Notes: generated by a model from the sequence alone, not told the origin. A DNA stretch of 64,000 bases from Acinetobacter towneri DSM 14962 = CIP 107472 (GCF_000368785.1 NZ_KB849689.1:366170-430169), one strand, 5' to 3'; counted from the first letter of the stretch, positions 30,978 to 40,420 are shown. Translations and numbers: made by a program.

Positions 30978-31358
30978 ATGAAAGTTTGGATATTTACACT
31001 ATTGGGGATGCTGACTTTGGGTACAGCTCAAGTTTGGGCGAATGGCGTTTCACAAGGCTATACGCAATGTATGAACAATAGTTATGGCAAAATTTCCCAA
31101 TCGCAAAAATGTATTAAAACTGAGCAAAAAGCACAAACCAAACGACTCAAAAAACACTATAAAGCCTATGTAAAACGCAGCGCAGGCAATGCCAGTAATA
31201 TTCAACAACAGCATCAACTTTGGGAAAACCGTGTAAAACAACGCTGTTATTTATCGACTCAAAGCGATTTTGCCGCATTACAACGTGCACAATGTGTTTT
31301 GCTGCAAACAGCAGAGCGCGCTGATTATTATCAAGGTCAGTTTGTGGGAATCAAATAA
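30978..31358 (+). CDS. secreted LprI/DUF1311-like protein
   Basis: A 126-residue exported protein with a signal peptide (IFTLLGMLTLGTAQVWA|NG). The mature part has the Cys and aromatic pattern of DUF1311/LprI-type proteins: YTQCMNNSYGKISQSQKCIKTEQ, HQLWENRVKQRCYLS and a final AQCVLLQTAERADYY. Four Cys residues could form two disulfides. GGGGAAA precedes the ATG. It is the second protein of this general type in the window after the one at 17507. Its role in lysozyme inhibition is only suggested by family. Confidence 0.72.
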   Translation: MKVWIFTLLGMLTLGTAQVWANGVSQGYTQCMNNSYGKISQSQKCIKTEQKAQTKRLKKHYKAYVKRSAGNASNIQQQHQLWENRVKQRCYLSTQSDFAALQRAQCVLLQTAERADYYQGQFVGIK

Positions 31359-31464
31359 GTAAAACCATAGTAAATAAATTACTTGGAAACTGCTTAAACA
31401 TTATAAAACCGAGCAAAACAAGGTATCATAAGGCGTTTTAAAATTTGACCTTGGAGCGCCTTAA

Positions 31465-32475
31465 GTGGATCGACCGACAATTAGCCCTGAACATTTGCAG
31501 GAAGCTGCTGAAAACCTATCAACCATTCGTGATTTTATTCGCTTTGGGGTTACAGCACTACGTCAATACGATGCACATTTAGGTCAAGGTACAGAAGATT
31601 ATTTTGCAGAAAGTTCTGCATTGGTGTTACAAACTTTGTCTTTAGACTGGAATGCAGACGCTGAAATTTTAGATGCAAAATTATTGCCGAGCGAAGCAGC
31701 TGAATTTTTAAGCTTGCTCGAACGCCGTATCAATGAAAAAGTACCAACTTCTTACTTATTAAACTTGGCGTATTTCTTCGGAAAACCATTTTATGTCGAT
31801 GAGCGTGTTCTAATTCCACGTTCACCTATTGCCGAGCTAATTGAAAATCGTTTTGCGCCATATTGCCTAGATGAAGAAGGTCAAATGCGCGAAGCAGATA
31901 ACAATTTACCAGCCAATGCTGCGCCTAAAACCCCACAACGTATTTTGGATATGTGCACGGGTTCAGGTTGTATTGCGATTGCTTTGGCTTATGCTTTTCC
32001 AGATGCTGAAGTCGATGCAACTGACATTTCAAAAGATGCTTTGGAAGTCGCACAAATTAACTGTGAACATCACAACAAACAATACCAAGTGGCGTTGCTT
32101 GAGTCTGATTTATTCGCCAAAATCCCAGCCGAAAATCAGTATGATTTAATCGTATCTAACCCGCCGTATGTTGATGCGGAAGATATGGCAGATTTACCTG
32201 AAGAATTCCATCATGAGCCAGAATTGGCATTGGCTGCAGGGCAAGACGGCTTAGATTTAGTCCGTAAAATGTTGGCGCAGGCGGCAGATTACTTAACTGA
32301 AGATGGTCTGATTGTGATTGAAGTAGGTAATTCTGAATGGGCGATGAAACAGAATTTCAACACGGTTGATTTGCACTGGTTAAAATTCCAAAAAGGTGGT
32401 TCAGGTATTTTTGCATTGACTGCAGCACAATGCCGTCAATATCGCGATTTATTTATTCAATCTGTTCAAGCATAA
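31465..32475 (+). CDS. prmB: 50S ribosomal protein L3 glutamine methyltransferase
   Basis: SAM-dependent N5-glutamine methyltransferase that modifies ribosomal protein L3. It has 336 residues, longer than the release-factor enzyme PrmC. The substrate motif NPPY occurs in [16 protein letters not shown]-binding motif I in [30 protein letters not shown], and the C-terminal part [18 protein letters not shown] matches PrmB. The N-terminal helical domain ([17 protein letters not shown]) is present. The start is a GTG at 31465 with TTGGAGC about 7 nt upstream. It lies 13 bp before aroC and is probably co-transcribed. Confidence 0.93.
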   Translation: MDRPTISPEHLQEAAENLSTIRDFIRFGVTALRQYDAHLGQGTEDYFAESSALVLQTLSLDWNADAEILDAKLLPSEAAEFLSLLERRINEKVPTSYLLNLAYFFGKPFYVDERVLIPRSPIAELIENRFAPYCLDEEGQMREADNNLPANAAPKTPQRILDMCTGSGCIAIALAYAFPDAEVDATDISKDALEVAQINCEHHNKQYQVALLESDLFAKIPAENQYDLIVSNPPYVDAEDMADLPEEFHHEPELALAAGQDGLDLVRKMLAQAADYLTEDGLIVIEVGNSEWAMKQNFNTVDLHWLKFQKGGSGIFALTAAQCRQYRDLFIQSVQA

Positions 32476-32488
32476 GGAGTCGTTGGAC

Positions 32489-33583
32489 GTGGCAGGTAAT
32501 AGTATAGGGCAACTTTTCCGTGTAACGACTTGTGGTGAATCTCATGGCGTAGGTCTGATGGCGATTGTCGATGGCGTGCCACCGGGGATTGAACTGTCTG
32601 CAGAAGATTTACAAAAAGATTTGGATCGCCGTAAACCGGGTACGTCTAAGTTTGCGACACAGCGTAAAGAACCCGATGAAGTTGAAATTATTTCAGGTGT
32701 TTTTGAAGGTAAAACCACTGGAACTTCAATTGGTTTACTTATTCGTAATACCGACCAAAAGTCGAAAGACTACGGCAATATTGCACAGACTTTCCGCCCC
32801 GGGCATGCAGACTATACCTATACGCAAAAGTATGGTTTCCGCGATTATCGTGGTGGTGGACGTTCAAGCGCACGTGAAACAGCAATGCGCGTTGCAGCAG
32901 GTGCAATTGCAAAAAAATACCTGTTCGAAAAATTTGGAATTGTGATTCGTGGTCACGTCACGCAAATTGGCACAGAAAAAGCTGAAAAGCTAGATTGGAA
33001 CGAAGTACCAAATAATCCATTTTTCTGTGGCGATGCCGATGCTGTACCACGTTTTGAAGCATTGGTAACGTCTTTGCGTGAACAGGGTACAAGCTGTGGT
33101 GCAAAACTGGAAATTGTAGCTGAAAAAGTGCCTGTGGGTTGGGGCGAACCTGTTTTTGATCGTTTAGATGCCGATATTGCCCATGCCATGATGTCTATCA
33201 ATGCTGTGAAAGGCGTTGAAATTGGAGATGGTTTTGCAGTGGCAGCGCAGTTTGGGCATGAAACCCGTGATGAACTGACCACTGACGGCTTTTTGGCGAA
33301 CCATGCAGGCGGTATTTTAGGCGGTATTTCTAGTGGTCAAGATATTCGTGTTGCGATTGCTTTAAAACCAACAGCCAGTATTACCACGCCAGGCAAAACC
33401 ATTAATTTAAACCGTGAAGATACAGACGTACTGACCAAAGGACGCCATGATCCTTGCGTAGGTGTGCGTGCAACGCCAATTGCAGAAGCTATGCTTGCGA
33501 TTGTGTTGATGGATCATTTCATGCGTCATCGTGCGCAAAATGCCGATGTGGTTGCACCGTTTGCACCCATTGAGCCAAAATAA
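32489..33583 (+). CDS. aroC: chorismate synthase
   Basis: Last common step to chorismate: removes phosphate from EPSP with reduced FMN. It has 364 residues. It starts [19 protein letters not shown], then the family segments [77 protein letters not shown] and [22 protein letters not shown] at 32489 is the likely start because AAGGAG is 9 nt upstream; the TTG at 32483 is too close to that site. Downstream hairpins at 33643 and 33786 close the unit. Confidence 0.97.
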   Translation: MAGNSIGQLFRVTTCGESHGVGLMAIVDGVPPGIELSAEDLQKDLDRRKPGTSKFATQRKEPDEVEIISGVFEGKTTGTSIGLLIRNTDQKSKDYGNIAQTFRPGHADYTYTQKYGFRDYRGGGRSSARETAMRVAAGAIAKKYLFEKFGIVIRGHVTQIGTEKAEKLDWNEVPNNPFFCGDADAVPRFEALVTSLREQGTSCGAKLEIVAEKVPVGWGEPVFDRLDADIAHAMMSINAVKGVEIGDGFAVAAQFGHETRDELTTDGFLANHAGGILGGISSGQDIRVAIALKPTASITTPGKTINLNREDTDVLTKGRHDPCVGVRATPIAEAMLAIVLMDHFMRHRAQNADVVAPFAPIEPK

Positions 33584-33642
33584 CAATATGCTTTAAGCAA
33601 GACGTATTGTCATCGATAGTTATAAAAATATTGTTGAGAAAG

Positions 33643-33670
33643 AAGCCAAACACCAGCGTTTGGCTTTTTA
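33643..33670 (+). terminator. terminator after aroC
   Basis: Stem AAGCCAAAC (33643-33651) with GTTTGGCTT (33658-33666), loop of 6, followed by TTTTA. Located 60 bp beyond the aroC stop. Confidence 0.8.
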
Positions 33671-33785
33671 ATACCTGAATTTTGAGATTAGTTCATCTTT
33701 TAGATTGTGCGTTTCAAAATTTTGTACGCTGTTTTTTATAATGAAGATGCAAGGAATGATCTGCGGCTCCTAAAATTAGGCCAAT

Positions 33786-33814
33786 AAAAAAGAGCGCATA
33801 TCGCGCTCTTTTTA
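33786..33814. terminator. bidirectional terminator
   Basis: AAAAGAGCGC pairs with GCGCTCTTTT around a short ATATC loop, with A-run before and T-run after. It ends the minus-strand cyd operon and could also stop read-through from aroC. Confidence 0.85.
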
Positions 33815-33834
33815 AGGAACTTATTTACACTTCA

Positions 33835-34134
33835 TTAAAGGAACCAAGTGTAATAACCCCAAATCATCAATGGCCAAGCCACAAATGGGCTAAATAACCA
33901 TTTCCAAAACCAGAAGCGTGGAATAAAACCAACACCGTGTACAAAGCCACCTGAAATACCAATCATAATAAACATCATGGCACGGTGGCTATATTCACCG
34001 TTGGCATCCAGCATTGCTGCTGGATGAAGAAGCAGTACAGCTGCGAGTGGGAATGCCAATAAACATGAAATAACCATCGCAATCTTGTTCGGTTTTTGAA
34101 CTGTTGTTTCAGCGTTCACTGCAGTGTCTGTCAT
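33835..34134 (-). CDS. ybgE: cyd operon protein YbgE
   Basis: A 99-residue membrane protein of the YbgE family, found at the end of cydAB operons. Two to three hydrophobic segments: AMVISCLLAFPLAAVLLLHPAA, AMMFIMIGISGGFVHGVGFIP and the typical ending WLFSPFVAWPLMIWGYYTWFL. It follows cydX with a 4-bp gap. Its role in bd oxidase assembly or regulation is not settled. The signature SGGFVHGVGFIPR and the position in the operon make the family call firm. Confidence 0.9.
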   Translation of the reverse strand: MTDTAVNAETTVQKPNKIAMVISCLLAFPLAAVLLLHPAAMLDANGEYSHRAMMFIMIGISGGFVHGVGFIPRFWFWKWLFSPFVAWPLMIWGYYTWFL

Positions 34135-34138
34135 CTAA

Positions 34139-34240
34139 TTATTCCTCGTCAAGGTCTTGATGAGATTCAATATACAGGGCACTCAAGACACCTGCAAAGC
34201 ATGCCATCAGAATACCGAGAATCCATGCAAAGTACCACAT
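34139..34240 (-). CDS. cydX: cytochrome bd small subunit CydX
   Basis: A 33-residue protein read from the minus strand between cydB and ybgE: MWYFAWILGILMACFAGV then LSALYIESHQDLDEE. It is one membrane helix with an acidic tail, matching CydX, a small subunit that stabilises the CydAB quinol oxidase. The conserved MWYFAWILG opening and a Glu in YIES are diagnostic. GGAG lies about 7 nt upstream. Its spacing (24 bp after cydB, 4 bp before ybgE) fits co-translation in the operon. Confidence 0.93.
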   Translation of the reverse strand: MWYFAWILGILMACFAGVLSALYIESHQDLDEE

Positions 34241-34264
34241 AATTTATTCTCCTTAGACACAGCC

Positions 34265-35410
34265 TTAGTAAAGGCTGTGTGAATTCTCTTTAATGTGCTT
34301 GTTGGTGATAACGCCCCACATTTTGTAGTAACACCAAGTGGTGTATAGCAAAATAATTGGTACGAAGATACATGCTGCAACAGTCATTACAGTTAATGTG
34401 TTTTTACTTGATACCGCATCCCACATGGTCAAGCTTGCAACTGGGTTGAGGCTTGATGGCATTAAGAATGGGAACAATGCAAAACCTGCAGTTAAAATCG
34501 CACCGATCACCGCTAAAGATGAACCTGTGAAACTTAAACCAGCTTTGTTTTTACCTGCTGCAAGAATAATCAAAATACCGCCCAAGATGCCCATAATTGG
34601 TGCAATCATGGTAATAGGGTACGCTGAGTAGTTGTTCATCCAACCTGGGTTTGCATTGGTTAAAACTTCTTTAGCCAATGGGTTTGCTACGCCGTTCGTG
34701 TCGTATGGAGTGACTAGGGTATAACCTTCGATACCACCGAAGTATAGCCATGCGCCTGCACCCAAGAAACACACAAGGAACACAATGCCCATGATTTGCG
34801 TTGCTTTTGCAGAGCGTGCACGTAAGTCACCATCGGTACGCAGCATTAACCATGCACCACCATGCGCGCAAAGCATAGACAAGCTGACTAAACCACACAC
34901 TAAAGCGAATGGGTTTAATAATGCAAAGAAGCTGCCTGTATATGTTGAACGTACAGTTTCGTCTAGGGTAAATGGTACGCCAAGGAACATATTACCAAAC
35001 GCAACACCGAACACTAATGCAGGAACTGCACCACCTACAGCCAAACCCCAGTCCCAAGATGTACGCCATTTGGTGTTTTCAAGTTTTGAGCGGTAGTCAA
35101 AACCAACTGGGCGCAGGAATAGGGCAAACAGAACTAAGAGTAGTGCCCAATACATGCCTGAGAATGCTGTTGCATATACCATTGGCCAAGCAGCAAATAA
35201 CGCGCCACCCGCTGTAATGAACCAAACCTGGTTACCATCCCAGTGCGGTGCAATCGTGTTGATTGCAGCACGGCGTTCTTCGTCATTTTTACCTACAAAT
35301 GGCATGATCGCCATTGAGCCCATGTCGAAGCCATCGGTGAGGGCAAAGCCAATGAGTAATACACCCACTAACACCCACCAAATGATTTTGAGTAATTCAT
35401 ATTCGATCAT
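34265..35410 (-). CDS. cydB: cytochrome bd ubiquinol oxidase subunit II
   Basis: Integral membrane subunit of the high-affinity cytochrome bd quinol oxidase. It has 381 residues and about nine helices. It opens IIWWVLVGVLLIGFALTDGFDMGSMAIMPFVGKNDEERRAAINTIAPHWDGNQVWFITAGGALFAAWP, the standard CydB start with the GFDMG and WDGNQVW segments, then GLVSLSMLCAHGGAWLMLRTDG. The start is 2 bp downstream of the cydA stop, so the genes are coupled. It supports respiration at low oxygen. Confidence 0.97.
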   Translation of the reverse strand: MIEYELLKIIWWVLVGVLLIGFALTDGFDMGSMAIMPFVGKNDEERRAAINTIAPHWDGNQVWFITAGGALFAAWPMVYATAFSGMYWALLLVLFALFLRPVGFDYRSKLENTKWRTSWDWGLAVGGAVPALVFGVAFGNMFLGVPFTLDETVRSTYTGSFFALLNPFALVCGLVSLSMLCAHGGAWLMLRTDGDLRARSAKATQIMGIVFLVCFLGAGAWLYFGGIEGYTLVTPYDTNGVANPLAKEVLTNANPGWMNNYSAYPITMIAPIMGILGGILIILAAGKNKAGLSFTGSSLAVIGAILTAGFALFPFLMPSSLNPVASLTMWDAVSSKNTLTVMTVAACIFVPIILLYTTWCYYKMWGVITNKHIKENSHSLY

Positions 35411-35412
35411 GC

Positions 35413-36993
35413 TTAAGCCTCCTCATTGGCTTTTTTCGCAGCTTCAATTTTCTCGAAGTGGTATTTACCAGTATGAAGCGAGCTTGGGCCTAGACGTGAG
35501 AATTTGATCATCAAGTACATTTCAATAATCAGCAAAACGGTATAGAACGCTGCCAATGCAATGATTGAGCCCCATACGTCGCCAGTGCTGAGTGAAGATG
35601 CAGACAAGTGTGTTGGAAGTACTTCACCAATTGTCCATGGTTGACGACCAACTTCTGCTACATACCAACCTGTTTGCGCTGCAATCCAAGGTAATGGTAA
35701 TGAGAATAACGCAAATTTTAATAACCAAGGTTTACTTTCTGCGTTGCGTTTAGCCACTGCAAAAGTTGCAAGTGCGAATAACAACAGCATTAAGAAACCA
35801 GAAGCTACCATGGCACGGAATGCCCAGAACAAACTTGGTACGTGTGGAATAGTATCCGCAGCAGCCATTTTAATTTGTTCGTCAGTCGCATCTACTACGT
35901 TTGGCGTGTATTTTTTCAACAATAAACCATAACCCAAATCGGTTTGAGTTTGCTCAAATGCAGCTTTAAGTTCAGGAGATTGGTCGCCCGCACGTAATTG
36001 CTCAAGTTGTTGATAAGCAACCATACCGTTACGAATACGAACTTCGTGGTTTGCGATCAGGTCTTTAATACCAGTCACTTCTTCGGTGATAGAACGCGTT
36101 GCAATAATCCCCATTACATAAGGAATTTTAACTGCGTAATCTGTCGTTTGCGTTTCTTTGTTTGGAATACCAAATAAAGTGAACGCTGCAGGAGCAGGGT
36201 GAGTATCCCATTCTGCTTCAATTGCTGCGAGTTTGGTTTTTTGAACATCACCTAATTCATAACCTGATTCATCACCAAGTAGAATTACAGATAAAGTAGA
36301 AGCTAAACCGAAAATTGCTGCAATAGCGAATGAACGACGCGCAAATGGCAAGTCTTGCTTTTTCAATAAGTAATAACTTGAAATCGCTAAAACGAAAATA
36401 GCACCCGTTACATAACCTGCAGAAACAGTGTGTACGAATTTAACTTGCGCAACAGGGTTTAAAATTAACGCCCCGAAGTCAACCAATTCCATACGCATGG
36501 TTTCGTAGTTAAAGGTAGAACCCACTGGGTTCTGCATCCAGCCGTTGGCAACTAAAATCCAGAGAGCGGACATATTAGAACCAAGCGCAACCAGCCACGT
36601 TACACATAAGTGCTGCACTTTGGAGAGGCGATCCCATCCAAAGAAGAATAAACCAATGAAGGTCGATTCTAAGAAGAAGGCCATTAAACCTTCAATTGCG
36701 AGTGGTGCACCAAAGATATCACCCACGTAGTGTGAGTAATACGCCCAGTTTGTACCAAACTGGAACTCCATGGTTAAACCAGTGGTTACCCCTAAGGCAA
36801 AGTTAATACCGAAGAGTTTTCCCCAGAATTTGGTCATGTCTTTATAAATTTCTTTACCAGAAATCACATACGTGGTTTCCATAATGGCAAGAATAAAAGC
36901 CAGACCTAAAGTCAGTGGAACAAAAATAAAGTGATACATCGCGGTCATTGCGAATTGGAACCGCGAGAGATCGACCACGCTTTCAGAAATCAT
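35413..36993 (-). CDS. cydA: cytochrome bd ubiquinol oxidase subunit I
   Basis: Haem-carrying subunit with the quinol oxidation site. It has 526 residues. The opening [30 protein letters not shown] contains the first haem ligand His. [49 protein letters not shown] (Met ligand) and [25 protein letters not shown] follow. GGAGA is 7 nt from the ATG at 36993. Its first base is shared with the TGA stop of the upstream small gene (TGATG), so cydP and cydA are translationally coupled. Confidence 0.97.
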   Translation of the reverse strand: MISESVVDLSRFQFAMTAMYHFIFVPLTLGLAFILAIMETTYVISGKEIYKDMTKFWGKLFGINFALGVTTGLTMEFQFGTNWAYYSHYVGDIFGAPLAIEGLMAFFLESTFIGLFFFGWDRLSKVQHLCVTWLVALGSNMSALWILVANGWMQNPVGSTFNYETMRMELVDFGALILNPVAQVKFVHTVSAGYVTGAIFVLAISSYYLLKKQDLPFARRSFAIAAIFGLASTLSVILLGDESGYELGDVQKTKLAAIEAEWDTHPAPAAFTLFGIPNKETQTTDYAVKIPYVMGIIATRSITEEVTGIKDLIANHEVRIRNGMVAYQQLEQLRAGDQSPELKAAFEQTQTDLGYGLLLKKYTPNVVDATDEQIKMAAADTIPHVPSLFWAFRAMVASGFLMLLLFALATFAVAKRNAESKPWLLKFALFSLPLPWIAAQTGWYVAEVGRQPWTIGEVLPTHLSASSLSTGDVWGSIIALAAFYTVLLIIEMYLMIKFSRLGPSSLHTGKYHFEKIEAAKKANEEA

Positions 36994-37184
36994 CAACGTG
37001 TCTCCTTGATTGAGGAAGGACTGCCAGCAATACGCTCAGCAACTTGTGAATCAAAATTTTGAGGAATAGTTGGGGCATCAAACCAAATATTTTTGATGAC
37101 CATTAACAGCACGACCTTAATTATTAAAATGACCGTGAGTTCACGAACTACTTTTCTATTTAAATCTTTAGGAACTAAGCTCAC
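36993..37184 (-). CDS. cydP: putative cytochrome oxidase small subunit CydP
   Basis: A short membrane protein just upstream of cydA, overlapping it by one base (TGATG). The conserved part is [34 protein letters not shown]: a basic stretch with an Arg-Glu pair and then one membrane helix, the pattern annotated as CydP. The C-terminal tail (about 25 residues) is soluble. A GTG at 37184 gives 63 residues; an ATG at 37256 would give 87 residues with an extra hydrophobic N terminus. The start is therefore uncertain, and the family call rests on pattern and position. Confidence 0.72.
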   Translation of the reverse strand: MSLVPKDLNRKVVRELTVILIIKVVLLMVIKNIWFDAPTIPQNFDSQVAERIAGSPSSIKETR

Positions 37185-37256
37185 TTTTATAAGCCTATTT
37201 TTTAAACTGTGTTTTATATTATTAAACAAAAACATACAAAAAAAAATAGCTGGCAC

Positions 37257-37738
37257 AGTTAAAATGAAAATATATTGTTAACTTATTATAAATCAATGGT
37301 TTGTTTTTGTGTTTTGCTGATAATAAACGGGAGGAATTAGTATTTTTTAAACTTGACAGGAACACTTGTAATTAATAATTCCAAATCTGACTAAAATGCT
37401 TATATTTTAAAAAAGCAAATCTGACTAAATTGCTATGAATAAAAATCAATCTAAAAACCACAATAAATTAGAGATATTATCAGCTAATAATTATTCTCAT
37501 TCATTTGTTAAAGTTTAATGACGATTCCGCACATTTTTTTTATTTCCCTACAATGTAGTGGTGCTTTGTCTTTGGCTTAGTCTAACGTAAATAGCATTTT
37601 TTCATAATAAGTTTGTTTAAATATTGTTCAGATCACATGAAGTGTATCATTTATAAATAAACAGATTGCGTTGAGTTTGAGTGAAAAATTTTAACTTTCT
37701 TAGGTCAGCAAGATTGGTTTTAAATCTTAAAAAATAAC
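37257..37738. promoter_or_regulatory. AT-rich region upstream of the cyd operon
   Basis: About 480 bp (550 if cydP starts at 37184) with no credible gene. It is strongly A/T-rich and holds the direct repeats described at 37382-37434. A TTGACA near 37354 on the plus strand has no gene behind it. No FNR-type TTGAT-4-ATCAA site was found. The cyd promoter, on the minus strand, must lie here. Confidence 0.5.
37382..37434. repeat. 19-bp direct repeat pair upstream of cydP
   Basis: CAAATCTGACTAAAATGCT (37382-37400) and CAAATCTGACTAAATTGCT (37416-37434), one mismatch, start-to-start distance 34 bp, a little over three helical turns. They lie about 200 bp before the cydP start on the operon's upstream side. 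Their spacing suggests a protein-binding array; the factor is unknown. Confidence 0.7.
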
Positions 37739-38347
37739 TTATTGATTGCTAAATAGGTTATTTGATGCCGAAATTTTTTTGGCAAGATAGTGAGATCTTT
37801 TTTTGCGCACAATAATAATTTGAGCTTGAAATTCAAGTTCACCAAATTCAGGTTCAACCTGCACATAATGCAGTTGCCCAAACTCATCACGTACACGTGC
37901 TTGTGCAGAAAAACCAGGACGGGCATTACCACTGGAAATTGTGGCTAAACGTCCGAGTAAATCGACTTGGCGCACGCTATATTTGGGCTTAATCACTTGG
38001 TCTAAACAGTGAATCATAAAGACTGTAAAAAAGATGGCAATAATAAACGCTGGAATAATAATGTAATAAGCGGGAACGAAATGTTGTTGTTGTGAGTAAA
38101 TTAAAAACTGTAAAAAATATCCTGCAACACTGAAATTCATCAGTAAAAAAATAAAAATCAGTACCTTAGAAAATTTAACATCTAAAAGTGGTGATTCTGT
38201 AATCCGTTGTGAAAATGCACGCTTGAGCAACTGACTTGGACGAAAATTAAAGTAATAACCAATCGTTTCGACAGTGCTGAGTAGCAATAAAACAACTAGG
38301 CTGAGGTGAAAGGGCATTAAGTTCAAATCAGATAAAAACTCATGCAT
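37739..38347 (-). CDS. YqiJ-like (DUF1449) membrane protein with OB-fold
   Basis: A 202-residue inner-membrane protein. Three hydrophobic segments occupy the first 110 residues (about 14-34, 62-82, 90-112). The C-terminal soluble part, VDLLGRLATISSGNARPGFSAQARVRDEFGQLHYVQVEP, is an OB-fold-like domain as in the YqiJ/DUF1449 and NfeD-related proteins. These usually pair with a flotillin (YqiK). No flotillin gene is adjacent here; the neighbours are the cyd operon and the Rieske gene. Its role may be in membrane organisation, by family only. Confidence 0.75.
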   Translation of the reverse strand: MHEFLSDLNLMPFHLSLVVLLLLSTVETIGYYFNFRPSQLLKRAFSQRITESPLLDVKFSKVLIFIFLLMNFSVAGYFLQFLIYSQQQHFVPAYYIIIPAFIIAIFFTVFMIHCLDQVIKPKYSVRQVDLLGRLATISSGNARPGFSAQARVRDEFGQLHYVQVEPEFGELEFQAQIIIVRKKRSHYLAKKISASNNLFSNQ

Positions 38348-38500
38348 GCGCTAAACTCACGTGTTGAAATATTTATAGGTGATGCTATTTAGACACAGAT
38401 CATTGATCTAGCTCTGCTTAGAGAGCATAGATAAATGATCTAGTTTTGTATAGAGCTAAGATTTGGAACTTTTCGCTTCTTTCTGAAAGTTGCAAAAAAG

Positions 38501-38827
38501 TTAGTCGTTCATCAAGTAAATCCCACCATCTGAATGAACGCTGATCTCGACTTTTTCAAGTGATTGACCTAAACAAGGGCCAGAAATACATTCACCTGTT
38601 TCAACCATAAACAATGCACCATGCGTTGAGCATTCGATATATTCTTGGTCGCGGTCTAAGAACTGGTTTTCTAAAAATTCTAATTCCACTTGTAGGTGTG
38701 GGCAGACGTTTTGGTAAGCGTAATACATGCCATCACGTTGGGTGATAAAAATTGTGTCACCATTTGGCGTTTCGTAGGCACGTGCTTCACGCTCAGGAAT
38801 GTCTTCCATCATACAAATTTTATTCAT
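38501..38827 (-). CDS. Rieske 2Fe-2S ferredoxin-like protein
   Basis: A 108-residue soluble Rieske protein. The cluster ligands are visible as Cys42-x-His44 (VCPHLQ) and Cys66-x2-His69 (ECSTHGALF), two Cys and two His. The 21-residue gap between the boxes is longer than in many family members. GGIYL-type strands close the fold. Such small Rieske proteins carry electrons for oxygenases or reductases, but no oxygenase is next to it. Its ATG overlaps the stop of the upstream PfkB kinase gene (TAATG), so the two are translated together. Confidence 0.9.
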   Translation of the reverse strand: MNKICMMEDIPEREARAYETPNGDTIFITQRDGMYYAYQNVCPHLQVELEFLENQFLDRDQEYIECSTHGALFMVETGECISGPCLGQSLEKVEISVHSDGGIYLMND

Positions 38828-39831
38828 TATGCAGATTCCTTTTGAATGCTATGCAAAAGTTTAGCGTAATCTTCTACCGCAAGACGAGGGCCGAATTGAG
38901 AAACCACTTCACTTGAAATCAGAATGGCAAGTTGAGCTGCAGTTTGGAAACCTAAGCCTGCATTGAGTGCATACAGGAATGAACCTGCAAAGGCATCACC
39001 CGCACCGTTGGCATCAACAGCAGTGACTTGACGACCTGGTACAGAAAAAGCGTTGTTGCCATCATAAATTAGGGCACCTTGTGCGCTCAATGTAATGACA
39101 ATGTATTTGCTTTTTTGTTTTAGTTGTTCTAATGCCGCTTCAGCCGTTTCCGTTCCTGTGTACATCATGGCTTCTTGCTGGTTACAGAAGATCAAATCCA
39201 CACCATCATCTAGTAATTCATCCAAACCTTCACGCGCATATTGCACCATGGCAGGATCAGATAAAGTCAGTGCAATTTTAACCTGATTGGCTTTGGCAAT
39301 TTCACGCGCTTGTTTTACCGCAGCACGTGCAGTATCACTAGTAGATAAATAACCTTCGATATAAAGCCATTTTGCTGTTTTAAGTGGCTCAAAATCAATT
39401 TGTGTAGCAGAAAGTTCTGCGGTAATGCCCAAGTAAGTATGCATGGTACGTTCAGAATCATCACTCACAAGTACCATACAAGTCCCTGTAACGCCTTCAC
39501 TGACCGATTTGGTTGTGGTGTGAATACCTGCTTCATTTAAGCCTTTGAGGTAAATATCACCCAATTCATCGTTACCAACACGGCAGGCATAGAAGGCTTG
39601 ACCACCTAAAGCACTAAATGCAACGGTGGTATTTGCGGCAGAACCACCCGAAGCTTGGCCTTTATGTCTTTGTGTTTTAATTAAGTTGTTGTATAAATTT
39701 GCTTGTGTTTCACCATCGGTTAATTGCATAGTACCTTTTTGCAAGCTATGTTGAATGAGAAAGTCATCCGAGACTTGAAATTCTTGGTCAATTAATGCAT
39801 TACCAATTGCAAAAAGGTCAACAGTTGCCAT
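38827..39831 (-). CDS. adenosine kinase / PfkB-family sugar kinase
   Basis: A 334-residue kinase of the PfkB family. It starts VDLFAIGNALIDQEFQV, has the substrate-site GQASGGSAANTTVAFSALGG and GTCMVLVSDDSERTMHTYLG, and ends with the ATP/catalytic signature VTAVDANGAGDAFAGSFLYAL (catalytic Asp in GAGD). Similarity to adenosine kinases of proteobacteria is strongest. It likely recycles adenosine to AMP; a different sugar or nucleoside is possible. It shares one base with the following Rieske gene, an unexpected partner. Confidence 0.88.
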   Translation of the reverse strand: MATVDLFAIGNALIDQEFQVSDDFLIQHSLQKGTMQLTDGETQANLYNNLIKTQRHKGQASGGSAANTTVAFSALGGQAFYACRVGNDELGDIYLKGLNEAGIHTTTKSVSEGVTGTCMVLVSDDSERTMHTYLGITAELSATQIDFEPLKTAKWLYIEGYLSTSDTARAAVKQAREIAKANQVKIALTLSDPAMVQYAREGLDELLDDGVDLIFCNQQEAMMYTGTETAEAALEQLKQKSKYIVITLSAQGALIYDGNNAFSVPGRQVTAVDANGAGDAFAGSFLYALNAGLGFQTAAQLAILISSEVVSQFGPRLAVEDYAKLLHSIQKESA

Positions 39832-39970
39832 GTCTTTAAATCACAGTCAAAATTAAAAACGCTAAGTTTACACCAATGCTCAGGATTGCTGTAGTTTCAT
39901 GAATAAAATTCAGCTGAATGAATGTTATTGATGAAAAATAGGGGTTTAGCAGAGTTATCAGGAAGGTTAG

Positions 39971-40420
39971 ATGAACATCGAAATTAAAGAAGCACAAGAG
40001 TTACCAACGCAAATTCAGACTTTGGCCAAACATGCTGCTCAAGAAGGCTTTGATTTTGTCCATCGTTTAATTGAAGAATGGGAAAGTGGTAAAAACCGCT
40101 TTAATCAGCCTGGTGAGTTTTTATTGTTTGTTTACGATGGTGATCAATTGGTTGCATGTGGTGGCTTAAACCAGCAATGGAATGAGCAAGATATTGAAAG
40201 TCGTATTGGACGTGTACGTCGTTTTTATGTTTTGCCAAATTATCGTAAACATGGCGTAGGTAAACAGCTCTTGCAACATTTAGAGAAAAAAGCACGTGCT
40301 AATTTTTCGGCGTTGTGTTTAAACACTGATACCAAATCGGCAGCGCATTTTTATCAAAAACAGAATTATGTGTATGTCGAAAATCATCCAAACTATAGTT
40401 ATTTTAAATACCTGATCTAG
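39971..40420 (+). CDS. GNAT family N-acetyltransferase
   Basis: A 149-residue acetyl-CoA-dependent acetyltransferase. The GNAT core is visible: DQLVACGGLNQQW (strand 4 region), IGRVRRFYVLPNYRKHGVGKQLLQHLEKKA (strand plus RxxGxG/A acetyl-CoA loop, here RKHGVGK) and LCLNTDTKSAAHFYQKQNYVYVE, the C-terminal hallmark. AGGAAGGTTAG lies before the ATG. The substrate is unknown. It sits alone between the kinase gene and the protease gene. Confidence 0.88.
   Translation: MNIEIKEAQELPTQIQTLAKHAAQEGFDFVHRLIEEWESGKNRFNQPGEFLLFVYDGDQLVACGGLNQQWNEQDIESRIGRVRRFYVLPNYRKHGVGKQLLQHLEKKARANFSALCLNTDTKSAAHFYQKQNYVYVENHPNYSYFKYLI

Noticed and set aside
37354..37384. TTGACA on the plus strand in the region before the cyd operon
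   Set aside because: It points away from the operon and has no gene or good -10 behind it.
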